A DNA stretch of 51,558 bases from NCBI GenBank assembly GCA_017399175.1, contig JAFQEE010000053.1, positions 1-51,558 on the forward strand. Direction: 5' to 3'. This DNA comes from Clostridia bacterium (lineage in GTDB: Bacteria; Bacillota; Clostridia; Oscillospirales; Acutalibacteraceae). Shown piece after piece: positions 27,172 to 35,568 of the stretch. The notes below the pieces were generated by a model. The model was not told the origin of the DNA. It was given only the letters and a program-made list of their open reading frames with translations, and ran no database searches. Each line of letters opens with the position of its first letter. Positions within the stretch are counted from its first letter, which is position 1. A program made the position numbers and the translations under genes.

Positions 27172-27187
27172 GCAGTGGCTTTATTTT
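27154..27187 (+). terminator. Terminator-like hairpin between operon and recombinase
   Basis: Stem AAAGCCACT / AGTGGCTTT (9 bp) followed on the plus strand by ATTTTTG. It would shield the recombinase gene from transcription arriving from the left. Confidence 0.6.
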
Positions 27188-27251
27188 TGTAGTCGTGCAA
27201 TAACATTAAACTTTTTTAGTTTTACCTAAAGCATCAAACAAGAAAAGAAGA

Positions 27252-28754
27252 GTGGCAGGTTATGCTCGTGTATCTACTGATAGTGATGAACAGTTCACAA
27301 GTTATGAGGCACAGGTGGATTATTACACCAACTACATACAAAGCCGACCTGAATGGGAGTTTGTTGGGGTATATACTGATGAAGGTATTTCAGCACTTAA
27401 CACCAAGAGAAGAGAAGGCTTTAAAAGAATGATAGCAGATGCCTTAAATGGAAAAATAGACCTCATTGTAACCAAGTCTGTCAGTCGTTTTGCAAGAAAC
27501 ACAGTAGATAGCCTTACAACTGTTCGTAACCTGAAAGACAAAGGTGTTGAGGTCTATTTTGAAAAAGAGAATATATGGACAATGGACTCAAAGGGAGAAT
27601 TCTTAATAACCATAATGTCATCTATTGCTCAAGAAGAAAGTCGTTCCATTTCTGAAAATGTTACCTGGGGACAGAGAAAACGATTTGCAGATGGTAAAGT
27701 GAGTATTCCATACAAGCATTTCCTTGGTTACAAGAAAGGAACGGATGGTTTGCCTGAAATTGTACCGGAAGAAGCAAAGATAGTCCGTGATATTTACAGA
27801 ATGTTTATGGAAGGTATGACAACTTGTGCAATTGCAAATCACTTGACGAAAAACGAAATACCAACACCTTCAGGTAAACAAAAATGGCAACGACAGACGG
27901 TGGAGAGTATTTTGCGAAATGAAAAGTACAAAGGTTCTGCACTATTACAGAAGAAATATACCGTGGACTTTCTGCAGAAAAAGATGAAAGTGAATGAAGG
28001 TGAAGTTCCACAATATTATGTAGAACACAGCCACCCAGCTATCATAGTCCCTGAAGAATGGGGACGTGTGCAGTTAGAACTGAATAGAAGAAAGGATGAT
28101 AACAGACGAACGTTGTGTAACAGTCCATTTGCAGGAAAACTTATTTGTGGTGATTGTGGTGAAATCCTTGGTTCAAAGGTATGGCACAGTAATAGTAAAT
28201 ATCGCAGAACAATATGGCAATGTAATGCCAAATTCAAAGGTGAAAAGAAATGCACCACACCTCATTTGTATGAAGATGACATCAAGAAATGTTTTGTAAC
28301 AGCATTGAGTCAGTTAATCACGGACCGTGAAGCATTGTTGGATGATGGCAGAATGATAATGCGTCAACTTGAAGACACAACTGCCATTGATACTGAATGT
28401 GAAGAACTTATTCAAGAGATGGATGTATTGATAGAACTCATCAAAAAATGTGTGAATGAAAATACTACACAGACTATCGACCAGGAAGAATATATCAGCA
28501 AGTACAACTCACTTGTAGAACGACACGAAAAGTTGCAGAGTCGTTATGATTACCTGAAGAAAAAGAAAGAACGACGATTACAGCAATTCGATAAAATGAG
28601 TTATTTCGTATTCGCTGTCATAGAACTTGATGAGCTTGAATTACAGTTCAATCCGGCACTATGGCACACCACCATTGACCATGTAACTGTGTATGCAGAT
28701 GAACGATTGGTGTTTCATTTTAAGAATGGTAGTGAGGTTGAGGTGAGGATGTAA
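27252..28754 (+). CDS. Large serine recombinase
   Basis: A 500-residue site-specific recombinase. The resolvase-type catalytic domain begins at once with AGYARVSTDSDEQFTSYEAQ (nucleophile Ser8), then the recombinase domain (GYKKGTDGLPEIVPEEAKIV), a zinc-ribbon (CGDCGEILGSKVWHS...WQCNAK...C) and a coiled-coil-rich C-terminus. It cuts and joins att sites of an integrative element. Odd: relatives usually carry 15-40 residues before this motif. Here the in-frame residues upstream (VLPKASNKKRR) look coding but reach a stop at 27207 with no ATG, GTG or TTG, and the GTG has no good ribosome site. The 5' end may therefore be damaged. Confidence 0.85.
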   Translation: MAGYARVSTDSDEQFTSYEAQVDYYTNYIQSRPEWEFVGVYTDEGISALNTKRREGFKRMIADALNGKIDLIVTKSVSRFARNTVDSLTTVRNLKDKGVEVYFEKENIWTMDSKGEFLITIMSSIAQEESRSISENVTWGQRKRFADGKVSIPYKHFLGYKKGTDGLPEIVPEEAKIVRDIYRMFMEGMTTCAIANHLTKNEIPTPSGKQKWQRQTVESILRNEKYKGSALLQKKYTVDFLQKKMKVNEGEVPQYYVEHSHPAIIVPEEWGRVQLELNRRKDDNRRTLCNSPFAGKLICGDCGEILGSKVWHSNSKYRRTIWQCNAKFKGEKKCTTPHLYEDDIKKCFVTALSQLITDREALLDDGRMIMRQLEDTTAIDTECEELIQEMDVLIELIKKCVNENTTQTIDQEEYISKYNSLVERHEKLQSRYDYLKKKKERRLQQFDKMSYFVFAVIELDELELQFNPALWHTTIDHVTVYADERLVFHFKNGSEVEVRM

Positions 28755-28772
28755 AAATGTATATTTTATACG

Positions 28773-28803
28773 AAAGGCAGCAGTGTGAAAACTGTTGCTT
28801 TTT
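28773..28803 (+). terminator. Terminator of the recombinase gene
   Basis: Stem GCAGCAGT / ACTGTTGC with flanking A-T pairs (about 12 pairs) and loop GTGAAA, followed by T. Its right arm contains the -35 box of the promoter that drives the next gene. Confidence 0.75.
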
Positions 28804-28822
28804 GTTGTGTGAGTGGTATAAT
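28795..28822 (+). promoter_or_regulatory. Cassette promoter, copy B
   Basis: TTGCTT (28795-28800), 16-base spacer, TATAAT (28817-28822). Drives the HNH/DUF2971 genes. Confidence 0.8.
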
Positions 28823-28856
28823 ATTTATGATAAAACATAAAGGAAAGGGGCGTTTT

Positions 28857-29675
28857 ATGAGAGCCGTAAAACATCCTGGGAAATGTAGACTATGTGGTGA
28901 ATTGAAAGAATTAACACCAGAACATATACCACCGAAAAGTGCCTTTAATATTAACAATATAACAGTTTTACCATTCGAGGAAGTTTGCAAAACTCTAACA
29001 GGAGCCGATGGAAGAATGCCTTGGGATATAAACGGTTTGAAAGGAAAGGTGCAACAAGGCGGGCATAAAAAATATTGTCTTTGTAAGGAGTGTAACAACA
29101 ACACTGGGAATTGGTATATGAGAGCATATACCGATTTTGCAAAAACTGTAAATGCAATAATACAAATTGAACATTTGTTACCAGGAAATACATATTCATT
29201 TACCATAAAAGATTTATATCCATTAAGAGTTTTTAAGGCAATGATGACAATGATATGTGATTTGAACAATGATTGCCTTGGCGATTCTAACCTTCGTGAT
29301 TTCCTAATGACTAAAGAAAGTAATATAATAGACACATCAAAATACTCTCTATATATGTATTTAGTTTCTCCACAAGCGGTTAGAATGAGTGGTATTTCTG
29401 CCCAAGTGCACATTGATGACCCTAAAAACCCTGTTTTAGTTTCAGAAATGTCAGCATATCCTATTGGATTTGCTATGTATTTAGATAAGCCAAAAGACTA
29501 TACACCTTTTGGACTCAATGTTGATTGCTTTGCAGACGCAGATTACAATACAAAGTGTAATGTGCAATTTAGTGGGATTCCTTACTTGGATATAAACAGC
29601 CAATTTCCAATTGATTTTCGCTCAAAGGATGACATTATCAACTGCATTGTGGCAAACGAAGAATCTATGGAATAA
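28857..29675 (+). CDS. HNH-like zinc-binding protein
   Basis: A 272-residue cytosolic protein. C10-x2-C13 (CRLC), then LTPEHIPPKSAFN with H23, and C76-x2-C79-N (CKECNNNTGNW) form an HNH/treble-clef pattern like that of HNH endonucleases. The remaining 180 residues are not recognised. The frame runs 24 codons further upstream into the promoter, so the ATG after AGGAAAGGGG is chosen. First gene of a two-gene cassette with a DUF2971 gene 22 bases downstream. DNA cleavage is the expected activity of the motif, but only the metal-binding residues are visible. A role in defence or in element maintenance is inference. Confidence 0.65.
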   Translation: MRAVKHPGKCRLCGELKELTPEHIPPKSAFNINNITVLPFEEVCKTLTGADGRMPWDINGLKGKVQQGGHKKYCLCKECNNNTGNWYMRAYTDFAKTVNAIIQIEHLLPGNTYSFTIKDLYPLRVFKAMMTMICDLNNDCLGDSNLRDFLMTKESNIIDTSKYSLYMYLVSPQAVRMSGISAQVHIDDPKNPVLVSEMSAYPIGFAMYLDKPKDYTPFGLNVDCFADADYNTKCNVQFSGIPYLDINSQFPIDFRSKDDIINCIVANEESME

Positions 29676-29697
29676 TACATTACAGATGAGGTTTTAT

Positions 29698-30642
29698 ATG
29701 AATAATTTGAGTAAGTTAGATGAATTTCAAATTCTAATGAAAATGGATGCAAAATATTTACCAGATGAATATGTAAATGATATTTTTCATTATACATCTC
29801 CTCAGGGTTTTCAATCAATTTTATTCAAAAATGATGATTGCTTGACATTATGGGCAAGTCGTTTTGATTGCTTAAATGATGTTTCCGAAGGAACGATAGC
29901 AGAAGAAATTTTGAAGGAAGTTTGTGATGATTTATTGAGAGATAACAAAATTGATGAGTATCTCTATGAACTTTTTTCAAATGTGAAACCTCCACGAACA
30001 GCTCTGTTGCATTATACCGAAGGAGAATCGTTTAAAATCACTCGTCCAGAATACGATAGATATGTATGCTCTTTTTCTAAAAACAAGGACTCCTTATCCA
30101 TGTGGAATTATTATTCAAAAGGAAATCGGTATGAAGGATTTAATATAGGATTATATGCTCCAATTTTAAAAATATCACTTGAATCTCTTTTTAAGAATAT
30201 AGAAGCCGTTCCATATATTTTCCCAGTAATATATAATAAACAAGAACAAAAAAGTCTAATTGAAAAAATGTTACTGAAGCTTAAAGATTTATATCAAAAA
30301 GAAAGGGAGTCACAAATAAGATACATAGTATCCAATCGCTTGTTAGATTGGAGTCTTATTTTTAAAAAGGAATGCTTTCAGCACGAGGAAGAGGTACGAA
30401 TAATAATTTATATTGCTAAACGAGAACAAAAGATACCAGTAAAGTATCGGATGAATGCTGGTTATCTCGTTCCATATATTGAATTATGCTTTGATAAAGA
30501 ATGTGTGTCTGAAGTTGTTTTTGGTCCTTTGCAAATCGATGAAAAACAAAAAATGCACCAGGTTAAAGTGATGGAAGAACTACTACAGTCAAAAGAGTAT
30601 TCTGCTATTGTTGATTATTCAAAAATTCCTGTGCGATTTTAA
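29698..30642 (+). CDS. DUF2971-family protein
   Basis: A 314-residue cytosolic protein with the three recurring pieces of DUF2971: FHYTSPQGFQSILF...LWASRFDCLNDVSEG near residue 27, YVCSFSKNKDSLSMWNYYS near 120, and CFQHEEEVRIIIYIA near 230. Biochemical activity of this family is not established. ATG chosen because GATGAGG precedes it; the frame extends 29 codons further into the HNH gene, which would overlap it. Likely co-transcribed with the HNH-like gene from the cassette promoter. DUF2971 genes are frequent in bacterial accessory islands. Confidence 0.75.
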   Translation: MNNLSKLDEFQILMKMDAKYLPDEYVNDIFHYTSPQGFQSILFKNDDCLTLWASRFDCLNDVSEGTIAEEILKEVCDDLLRDNKIDEYLYELFSNVKPPRTALLHYTEGESFKITRPEYDRYVCSFSKNKDSLSMWNYYSKGNRYEGFNIGLYAPILKISLESLFKNIEAVPYIFPVIYNKQEQKSLIEKMLLKLKDLYQKERESQIRYIVSNRLLDWSLIFKKECFQHEEEVRIIIYIAKREQKIPVKYRMNAGYLVPYIELCFDKECVSEVVFGPLQIDEKQKMHQVKVMEELLQSKEYSAIVDYSKIPVRF

Positions 30643-30666
30643 TATTGTGCAATACATTTTCAGCCA

Positions 30667-30738
30667 TTTAACGATTTGCGGTAATTTAACGATAGGTTAG
30701 ATAGATTTTCTTAGTTATCAACTTAATAACCCATAAAA
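30667..30738 (+). repeat. Dispersed repeat, left module only (copy 5)
   Basis: AACGAT-rich left module as at 7601 and 33253, starting 25 bases after the DUF2971 stop. The following AGCGTTGCA hairpin is absent and replaced by an unrelated terminator hairpin. Confidence 0.75.
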
Positions 30739-30769
30739 ATCTCCTCACATTTTATGCTAGTGAGGAGAT
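30739..30769. terminator. Intrinsic terminator between convergent genes
   Basis: Perfect 10-bp stem ATCTCCTCAC / GTGAGGAGAT with a 4-base A run on the left for minus-strand transcripts. It overlaps the last codons and stop of the DUF4238 gene. Confidence 0.7.
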
Positions 30770-31557
30770 GGTTCATTATTATGCTCTTGCCATAGGCGTT
30801 CTAACTCTCCTTTTTCTGGACATATAACACAACCCCATTTGTGTTTGACCTGAGTAGAAAAAGCACAGCTATTCATTTTCATGATTATATTTGGTTCACT
30901 AATGACGAACATTGATACAGAAGCGTCTTCATTTAAAATTTTAGATGCATAACTTTTGTTTATGAGAGTTATAGCAACTTGTGGTGATATTGGTAAGTTG
31001 ATTATACCATGCCCATTTAGAACATAACTGTATAAACCATTAACGGATAAGACATAAGGTACATTGGTATTGTTAATCAAAAAAGTAACTATATAATCTG
31101 AAAATATTTTATTTTGTTTGGCAATCTGAATTCCTGTTCTTGTTATATAATCGTGACAATTCTGTGTAGGTAAAAGTTGAAATAAAGAATCGTCTGAAGT
31201 CATTTGTTTCATAAAAGAAGGACTGCGTGCTATTAGGGCATATAAGAAATCTTTTATAACTGGGACTATATGTGCACTTACTGTTAAACTTTCTTTCGTG
31301 AAATCAATTTTATCAACATACGAAAGAATATCGCCAAAAGGTGTTTCAATTTTATCTCGAAAATAGTTTTCAGTTGTTGTGGAATAGTATCCTAATTCTG
31401 TATTTGTTGACTTTGCAGTACCGTTGTTTCCTATAAACTGATTTACAACATCATAATAAAAAAATTTATTGTTCTGATTATGAAAACGTTTTAGCATTAG
31501 TTTCGGCATTTGAATATGCGATTTTATTTCATTTGGCGTATCAGTTTTATTAGTCAT
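30757..31557 (-). CDS. DUF4238-family protein
   Basis: A 266-residue cytosolic protein. The N-terminus SHIQMPKLMLKRFHNQNNKFFYYDV is typical of DUF4238 (a conserved short N-terminal motif), followed by STNTELGYYSTTTENYFRDKIE. Function of the family is not known. Start ATG follows AGAGAGG. It lies 74 bases downstream of the kinase gene on the same strand and probably shares its promoter. Both converge on the HNH/DUF2971 cassette, with a terminator in between. Confidence 0.75.
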   Translation of the reverse strand: MTNKTDTPNEIKSHIQMPKLMLKRFHNQNNKFFYYDVVNQFIGNNGTAKSTNTELGYYSTTTENYFRDKIETPFGDILSYVDKIDFTKESLTVSAHIVPVIKDFLYALIARSPSFMKQMTSDDSLFQLLPTQNCHDYITRTGIQIAKQNKIFSDYIVTFLINNTNVPYVLSVNGLYSYVLNGHGIINLPISPQVAITLINKSYASKILNEDASVSMFVISEPNIIMKMNSCAFSTQVKHKWGCVICPEKGELERLWQEHNNEPSPH

Positions 31558-31631
31558 GAATTTACCTCTCTACGAAATCAATAAAATGAATTGTTTTTTG
31601 CAAATTTGTGGTAGTTATAAATTTTAAAACG

Positions 31632-33140
31632 TTATGAATTTAATATGTCTTCTAACAGCGGTTCAATACCTTTATTCATAAGTTCATCAACTAATCGCAT
31701 AGCTGAATATCTATGTACATCTGTAGCCACAAAGCGAAGTATTGTAGCTGCAGTTTCTTTTACAACAAAAGTGAAGTTGCCGTTTAACACCTGAAATGCA
31801 AAGCTAGCAAAAGGGTCATATGCCACAAATGACCGACCACAGACACTTTTATAATTACTATCTATGCTTTGGATAATATGTTGTGCGTGTAAATCGTCAC
31901 ATTCCATAAAACGCAAAAGTGAGTCCAAAAAACCTTTTTTTCCTTCCATGAGGAGTTCAGCTAATTTTTCTCCTGACAATTCATAAATATATGATTCAAC
32001 ACTATCGTCAAATGTTCTTTTTTGTATTTTATCAAAAACATTTTCTTCGTTCTTTGCATCCTGATGAAATTTTACACTCTTTTCAAAATAACTTGAGAGC
32101 TGTGATGCATCAGCATAACGATAGGCGGCATCACTGTTTGTTGCTTTTTCCGCAACATTTCGAAAGATGTGATGCGAATCCATAGGATTGCCTGTCATTA
32201 TAAAATTTATTATTCGGCCCAGTGAATAAACGTCACTGCGCTTATCACCATCACGTAATAACATAAATTGTTCGGGTGCACAATATGAATACTGTCCGAC
32301 AGCGTTCGTATGTAGTGTTTGGTGTGAAGTGAACACATTAAGGTCCTTTCCCAAACCAAAATCTGCAATTTTTAGCATACCCATAATTATAAAAACGTTA
32401 TTTGGGCTTAAGTCTCTGTGGATAATATCACGCTCATGGACTACTGTCATAATGTAAAGGATTTGCCGAATGCAGTTGATGCATATATCTTCGGTTAGAG
32501 TGTTGTTAAGAACATATTTCTCTAAGGTTTGCTCTGCAAGCTCCATAGTATATGAACAAGATGACTCATCAAAAGTATAAATGGTTATGATTCCGTGTGT
32601 ATCTTGAAGTGACTTTGTTATTTGATATTCTCTTTTAAATCTGCTACGAATACCACGGTCAGTAAGAAAGTCGTCTTTTAATTTTTTCAGGACATTTCCC
32701 GTTGACTTTTGGAGATAAACATTGGCAAAGCCACCGCTACCAATCAAAACTAAATCTTGATTCTCCGCACATAAGTGATATTTTCCATTTGTTTGAGTAA
32801 TCAGGTACCTATCTTTTTGGACAATTTTGTTGAATTCTTCAAATGTATTATAGGACTGTTCAGCAGCTTCCACTTGTGAAAAACCACGGTCTTGCATAAT
32901 GTATTCTTTGCTTAAAATAATATTCAAAAAATTGTCAAATCTATTGCTATTAATAAGACTTACCAATTTATCATAGGTATAAGCCCATCTAGAAGGAAAA
33001 CCTTGTCGATAGACATCGTTAAACCCAAATTGATTATTAAAGAAACTTACTAGTTTGGGTCCAGATTTATAAGAATAATATCCATCAATGTCTCCACAAA
33101 AGATTTTAGAGATTGTTTGTAATGAATTATCTGAAATCAT
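31632..33140 (-). CDS. Hanks-type serine/threonine kinase
   Basis: A 502-residue soluble protein with a central eukaryotic-like kinase domain: glycine loop GSGGFANVY (134-142), ATP-binding Lys near 152, catalytic HRDLSPNN (241-248), DFGLGKD (260-266), APEQ (288-291) and SDVYSLG (302-308). All catalytic residues are present. About 125 residues precede the domain and 180 follow; neither is recognised. No transmembrane segment, unlike housekeeping PASTA kinases. Directly upstream of the DUF4238 gene. Substrate unknown; neighbouring context (recombinase, HNH, DUF genes) suits an accessory or defence role, which is inference. Confidence 0.88.
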   Translation of the reverse strand: MISDNSLQTISKIFCGDIDGYYSYKSGPKLVSFFNNQFGFNDVYRQGFPSRWAYTYDKLVSLINSNRFDNFLNIILSKEYIMQDRGFSQVEAAEQSYNTFEEFNKIVQKDRYLITQTNGKYHLCAENQDLVLIGSGGFANVYLQKSTGNVLKKLKDDFLTDRGIRSRFKREYQITKSLQDTHGIITIYTFDESSCSYTMELAEQTLEKYVLNNTLTEDICINCIRQILYIMTVVHERDIIHRDLSPNNVFIIMGMLKIADFGLGKDLNVFTSHQTLHTNAVGQYSYCAPEQFMLLRDGDKRSDVYSLGRIINFIMTGNPMDSHHIFRNVAEKATNSDAAYRYADASQLSSYFEKSVKFHQDAKNEENVFDKIQKRTFDDSVESYIYELSGEKLAELLMEGKKGFLDSLLRFMECDDLHAQHIIQSIDSNYKSVCGRSFVAYDPFASFAFQVLNGNFTFVVKETAATILRFVATDVHRYSAMRLVDELMNKGIEPLLEDILNS

Positions 33141-33201
33141 ATAGAATTACCTGCTTTTATTTTTTGCTATCAATATTGATTTTGCCTTGCATAACATCCT
33201 A

Positions 33202-33235
33202 ATTATATTATATATCAAGTTTTTATACAATTCAA
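33202..33235 (-). promoter_or_regulatory. Tandem promoters of the kinase operon
   Basis: Two overlapping minus-strand promoters: TTGTAT (33225-33230)/TATAAT (33202-33207) and TTGAAT (33230-33235)/TATAAT (33207-33212), both with 17-base spacers. Confidence 0.7.
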
Positions 33236-33252
33236 TTGACTATTTTTCAGCT

Positions 33253-33502
33253 GTTTAACGATTATCAGTAATTTAACGATAGGTTAGATAGATTCTCTTA
33301 CTAATCAACTTAATAAGCAATAAAAAGCGTTGCAAAAGGGAGTGGAGATACCCCAAATGCAACGCTTAATTCTTTTAAATGGCTTAAATGCTATATAAAA
33401 CAACGATACCACTATCAACACAAATTGTATCAATAGTGGTATCTGATTTGACATTAACTATGCTATTTGATAAAATTCATTGGTTTTACAGGTAGCGTTG
33501 CA
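33253..33502 (+). repeat. Dispersed intergenic repeat, copy 6 (full length)
   Basis: Same order of modules as copy 2: left module, AGCGTTGCA hairpin (33324-33368), AAATGGCTTAAATG tail, second hairpin with GATACCACTAT arms (33405-33443) and the closing AGCGTTGCA (33494-33502). It separates the accessory island from the second glycan locus, just past the end of the GH130 gene. Confidence 0.85.
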
Positions 33503-33522
33503 TGCTTTTATATGTTGATTCT

Positions 33523-34539
33523 CTATCTGCGACTTTCCGTGCAAAGCGCAATTAGGTCTTCAAGTCTTGCAGTAGCAAGACATTCTACTGTGTCTGATGC
33601 ACCGTAGTAGATTTTTACTTCTCCGTTATCTTCTAAAATCATACCTCCGGGGAAAATTACGTGCTTACGGAAGCCTGTCTGCGTTTCATAATAGGTTTCG
33701 GGAGCAATAAGGGGAAGTTTGCTCATACCGACGATTTTTGTCGGGTCATTAAGGTCAAGAAGCATAATTCCCGCACAGTATCTTTTCTTCCATGCTCTTT
33801 CCCAACCATTCTTTCTTCTTTTATTATTTTTGTCTACTGCGTGAAAAATTGTAAGCCAACCCTTGTCGGTTTTAATCGGCGGTGCCGCGGGTCCGATTTT
33901 ATCATTGGCATAAGGAACATCCTCGACAGCAAGAACAAGCTCGGTTTCACCCCAGAAAATGAGGTCAGGCGATGTTGAAAGCCAAAGGTCAAATCTGTCA
34001 TTGCCGCCTCTTGAATAAACGGGGAACGGTCTTTCAAGACGAACATACTTACTGTTTATTTTTTCGGGGAAGAGCACCATGTTGCGATTATCGGGAGCAG
34101 AAGCGCTGATAATATTTATTTTTTCAAAGCTATCATCGATTTCAGCGATGCAGCCTCGCACACCGTGACGTGTATCCATAGCCATACAGAGGTAAGGCTT
34201 ACCGTCTATAACCGTAATTCTCGGGTCATAAAGTCTTTTTATTTCGTCTTCAAGCAAAAGATTTTTATTATCAAAAATAGTCTTTTCGCTTGCCTTCCAG
34301 TTTATACCGTCGTCACTTGTGGCAAAACCGAGAGAGGTTTTAAATTTCACCTTCGGATAAGTTTTTTCCGTAGGACCGTAATCGTTACGAAAGACCATAA
34401 CATACTTGCCTTTGTATTTAGCAACACCTGCATTAAAAATCAGAGACGCTTCATAGGGTATATCGTCCTTAGTAAGAACAGGCTTTTCAATTTTTCTTAT
34501 ACACTCCGCACTGTAAAGCTTCGGTTTTAAGATTTTCAT
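33523..34539 (-). CDS. GH130 beta-mannoside phosphorylase-type enzyme
   Basis: A 338-residue five-bladed propeller phosphorylase. ASLIFNAGVAKYKGKYVMVFR, RLYDPRIT (acid Asp), NRNMVLFPEKI, DKIGPAAPPIKTDKGWLTIFH and VKIYYGASDT are the expected blades. GH130 enzymes phosphorolyse beta-mannosides (mannosyl-glucose, mannobiose, mannosyl-GlcNAc) and release mannose-1-phosphate; which one cannot be read. Cytosolic. Last gene of the minus-strand AraC-led operon, nine bases after the Gfo/Idh gene. Confidence 0.88.
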   Translation of the reverse strand: MKILKPKLYSAECIRKIEKPVLTKDDIPYEASLIFNAGVAKYKGKYVMVFRNDYGPTEKTYPKVKFKTSLGFATSDDGINWKASEKTIFDNKNLLLEDEIKRLYDPRITVIDGKPYLCMAMDTRHGVRGCIAEIDDSFEKINIISASAPDNRNMVLFPEKINSKYVRLERPFPVYSRGGNDRFDLWLSTSPDLIFWGETELVLAVEDVPYANDKIGPAAPPIKTDKGWLTIFHAVDKNNKRRKNGWERAWKKRYCAGIMLLDLNDPTKIVGMSKLPLIAPETYYETQTGFRKHVIFPGGMILEDNGEVKIYYGASDTVECLATARLEDLIALCTESRR

Positions 34540-34548
34540 TGTTCCATC

Positions 34549-35556
34549 TCATTTCAAAAATATTTTTTCGCCTGACTCTGACGATTTGTAAATTGCTAAA
34601 AATTCCTCTACTGCCTTTCCCCCTTCAAAGGCATCTATGGGGAAAGGATGTTTCTTTTCTATACAGTCGTAAAAATCCTTTATAAGAGGGGAATGACCGC
34701 CACCCCAATAGCTTTTTCCTATGATATTCAAGGCATTTTTCAATCGGAGTTGTTTTGTTTTTCCCACACCTATAATATAAGCTTTGTTGCCTTCAATTCG
34801 TAAGGTCGCTCTTTTGCAGATTATATCAATCATAAAATCGCGGTTATCAGAAAAAGCGGTTGTGGCATTAAAAAGTGCAATAACTCCGTTTTCATATTCG
34901 AAAAGTGCGTGTACCGTGTCTTCAACCTCAATAACACCTTTAAGATGGTCATTGAAGGTATGAGCTGTTACTGAAACAGTATCACTGCCTATAAGATATC
35001 TCATTAAATCCTGAGTGTGTACAGCTTGGTTAACCGTAACACCTCCGCCTTCCTTTTCGAATGTACCATGCCAGTCATCACTGTAATAATCTTTGCCCCG
35101 ATTCCAATGCACAAAGGCTCTTGCTGATATAACCTTTCCGAAAAGCCTTTTATCAATAATATCCTTTACGGCACATACCGATTCAATATATCTGTTCTGA
35201 AAGCATACACCGAAATTTGCACTGTTGTTTTTCTGAGCCTTGCGAAGCTCTGCAAGACCTTCTTTTGATATTGCACAGGGCTTTTCGCACAGAACGTGAA
35301 TACCTTTTTCAAGAGCTGCAACAGCCATAGGCACATGAAGATAGTGAGGTGTGCAGATATGAATACAGTCTGGCTTATCCTCTTTCAGCATAGTTTCAAA
35401 ATCATAATAAGCCTTGCAACCATATTTTTTTGCCGCAACATCTGCACGGTCTTTTTTTATATCCACAACTGATGAAATTTCGATATTACGCAGGCTTTTA
35501 AGAACTCTGAGATGATTGCGTGAAATAGCACCGCAGCCAACTACTGAAACCCTCAT
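34549..35556 (-). CDS. Gfo/Idh/MocA-family oxidoreductase
   Basis: A 335-residue NAD(P)-dependent sugar or inositol dehydrogenase. Rossmann loop VVGCGAISRNHLRVL at the N-terminus, ICTPHYLHVPMAVAALEKG and the catalytic-site CEKPCAISKEG near residue 94, then the beta-sheet substrate domain (GGGVTVNQAVHTQDLMRYLIG near 165). Likely substrates are keto or amino sugars, inositols or their derivatives. Twelve bases after the fused isomerase-dehydrogenase, so the operon carries two distinct Gfo/Idh domains. Confidence 0.88.
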   Translation of the reverse strand: MRVSVVGCGAISRNHLRVLKSLRNIEISSVVDIKKDRADVAAKKYGCKAYYDFETMLKEDKPDCIHICTPHYLHVPMAVAALEKGIHVLCEKPCAISKEGLAELRKAQKNNSANFGVCFQNRYIESVCAVKDIIDKRLFGKVISARAFVHWNRGKDYYSDDWHGTFEKEGGGVTVNQAVHTQDLMRYLIGSDTVSVTAHTFNDHLKGVIEVEDTVHALFEYENGVIALFNATTAFSDNRDFMIDIICKRATLRIEGNKAYIIGVGKTKQLRLKNALNIIGKSYWGGGHSPLIKDFYDCIEKKHPFPIDAFEGGKAVEEFLAIYKSSESGEKIFLK

Positions 35557-35568
35557 ATGTTCACTTCC

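Larger units (their letters stand above)
28624..28830 (+). repeat. Recombinase-tail block, intact copy
   Basis: The last 131 bases of the recombinase gene plus 76 bases after it recur at 51050-51256 with 14 differences by eye. The block contains the recombinase terminator and the cassette promoter. The last 30 bases before the transcription start also occur at 6744-6773. Confidence 0.9.

Noticed and set aside
28766-29413. Minus-strand frame opposite the HNH-like gene
   Set aside because: No recognisable domain, no start signal, and it overlaps both the cassette promoter and the HNH motif coding region.
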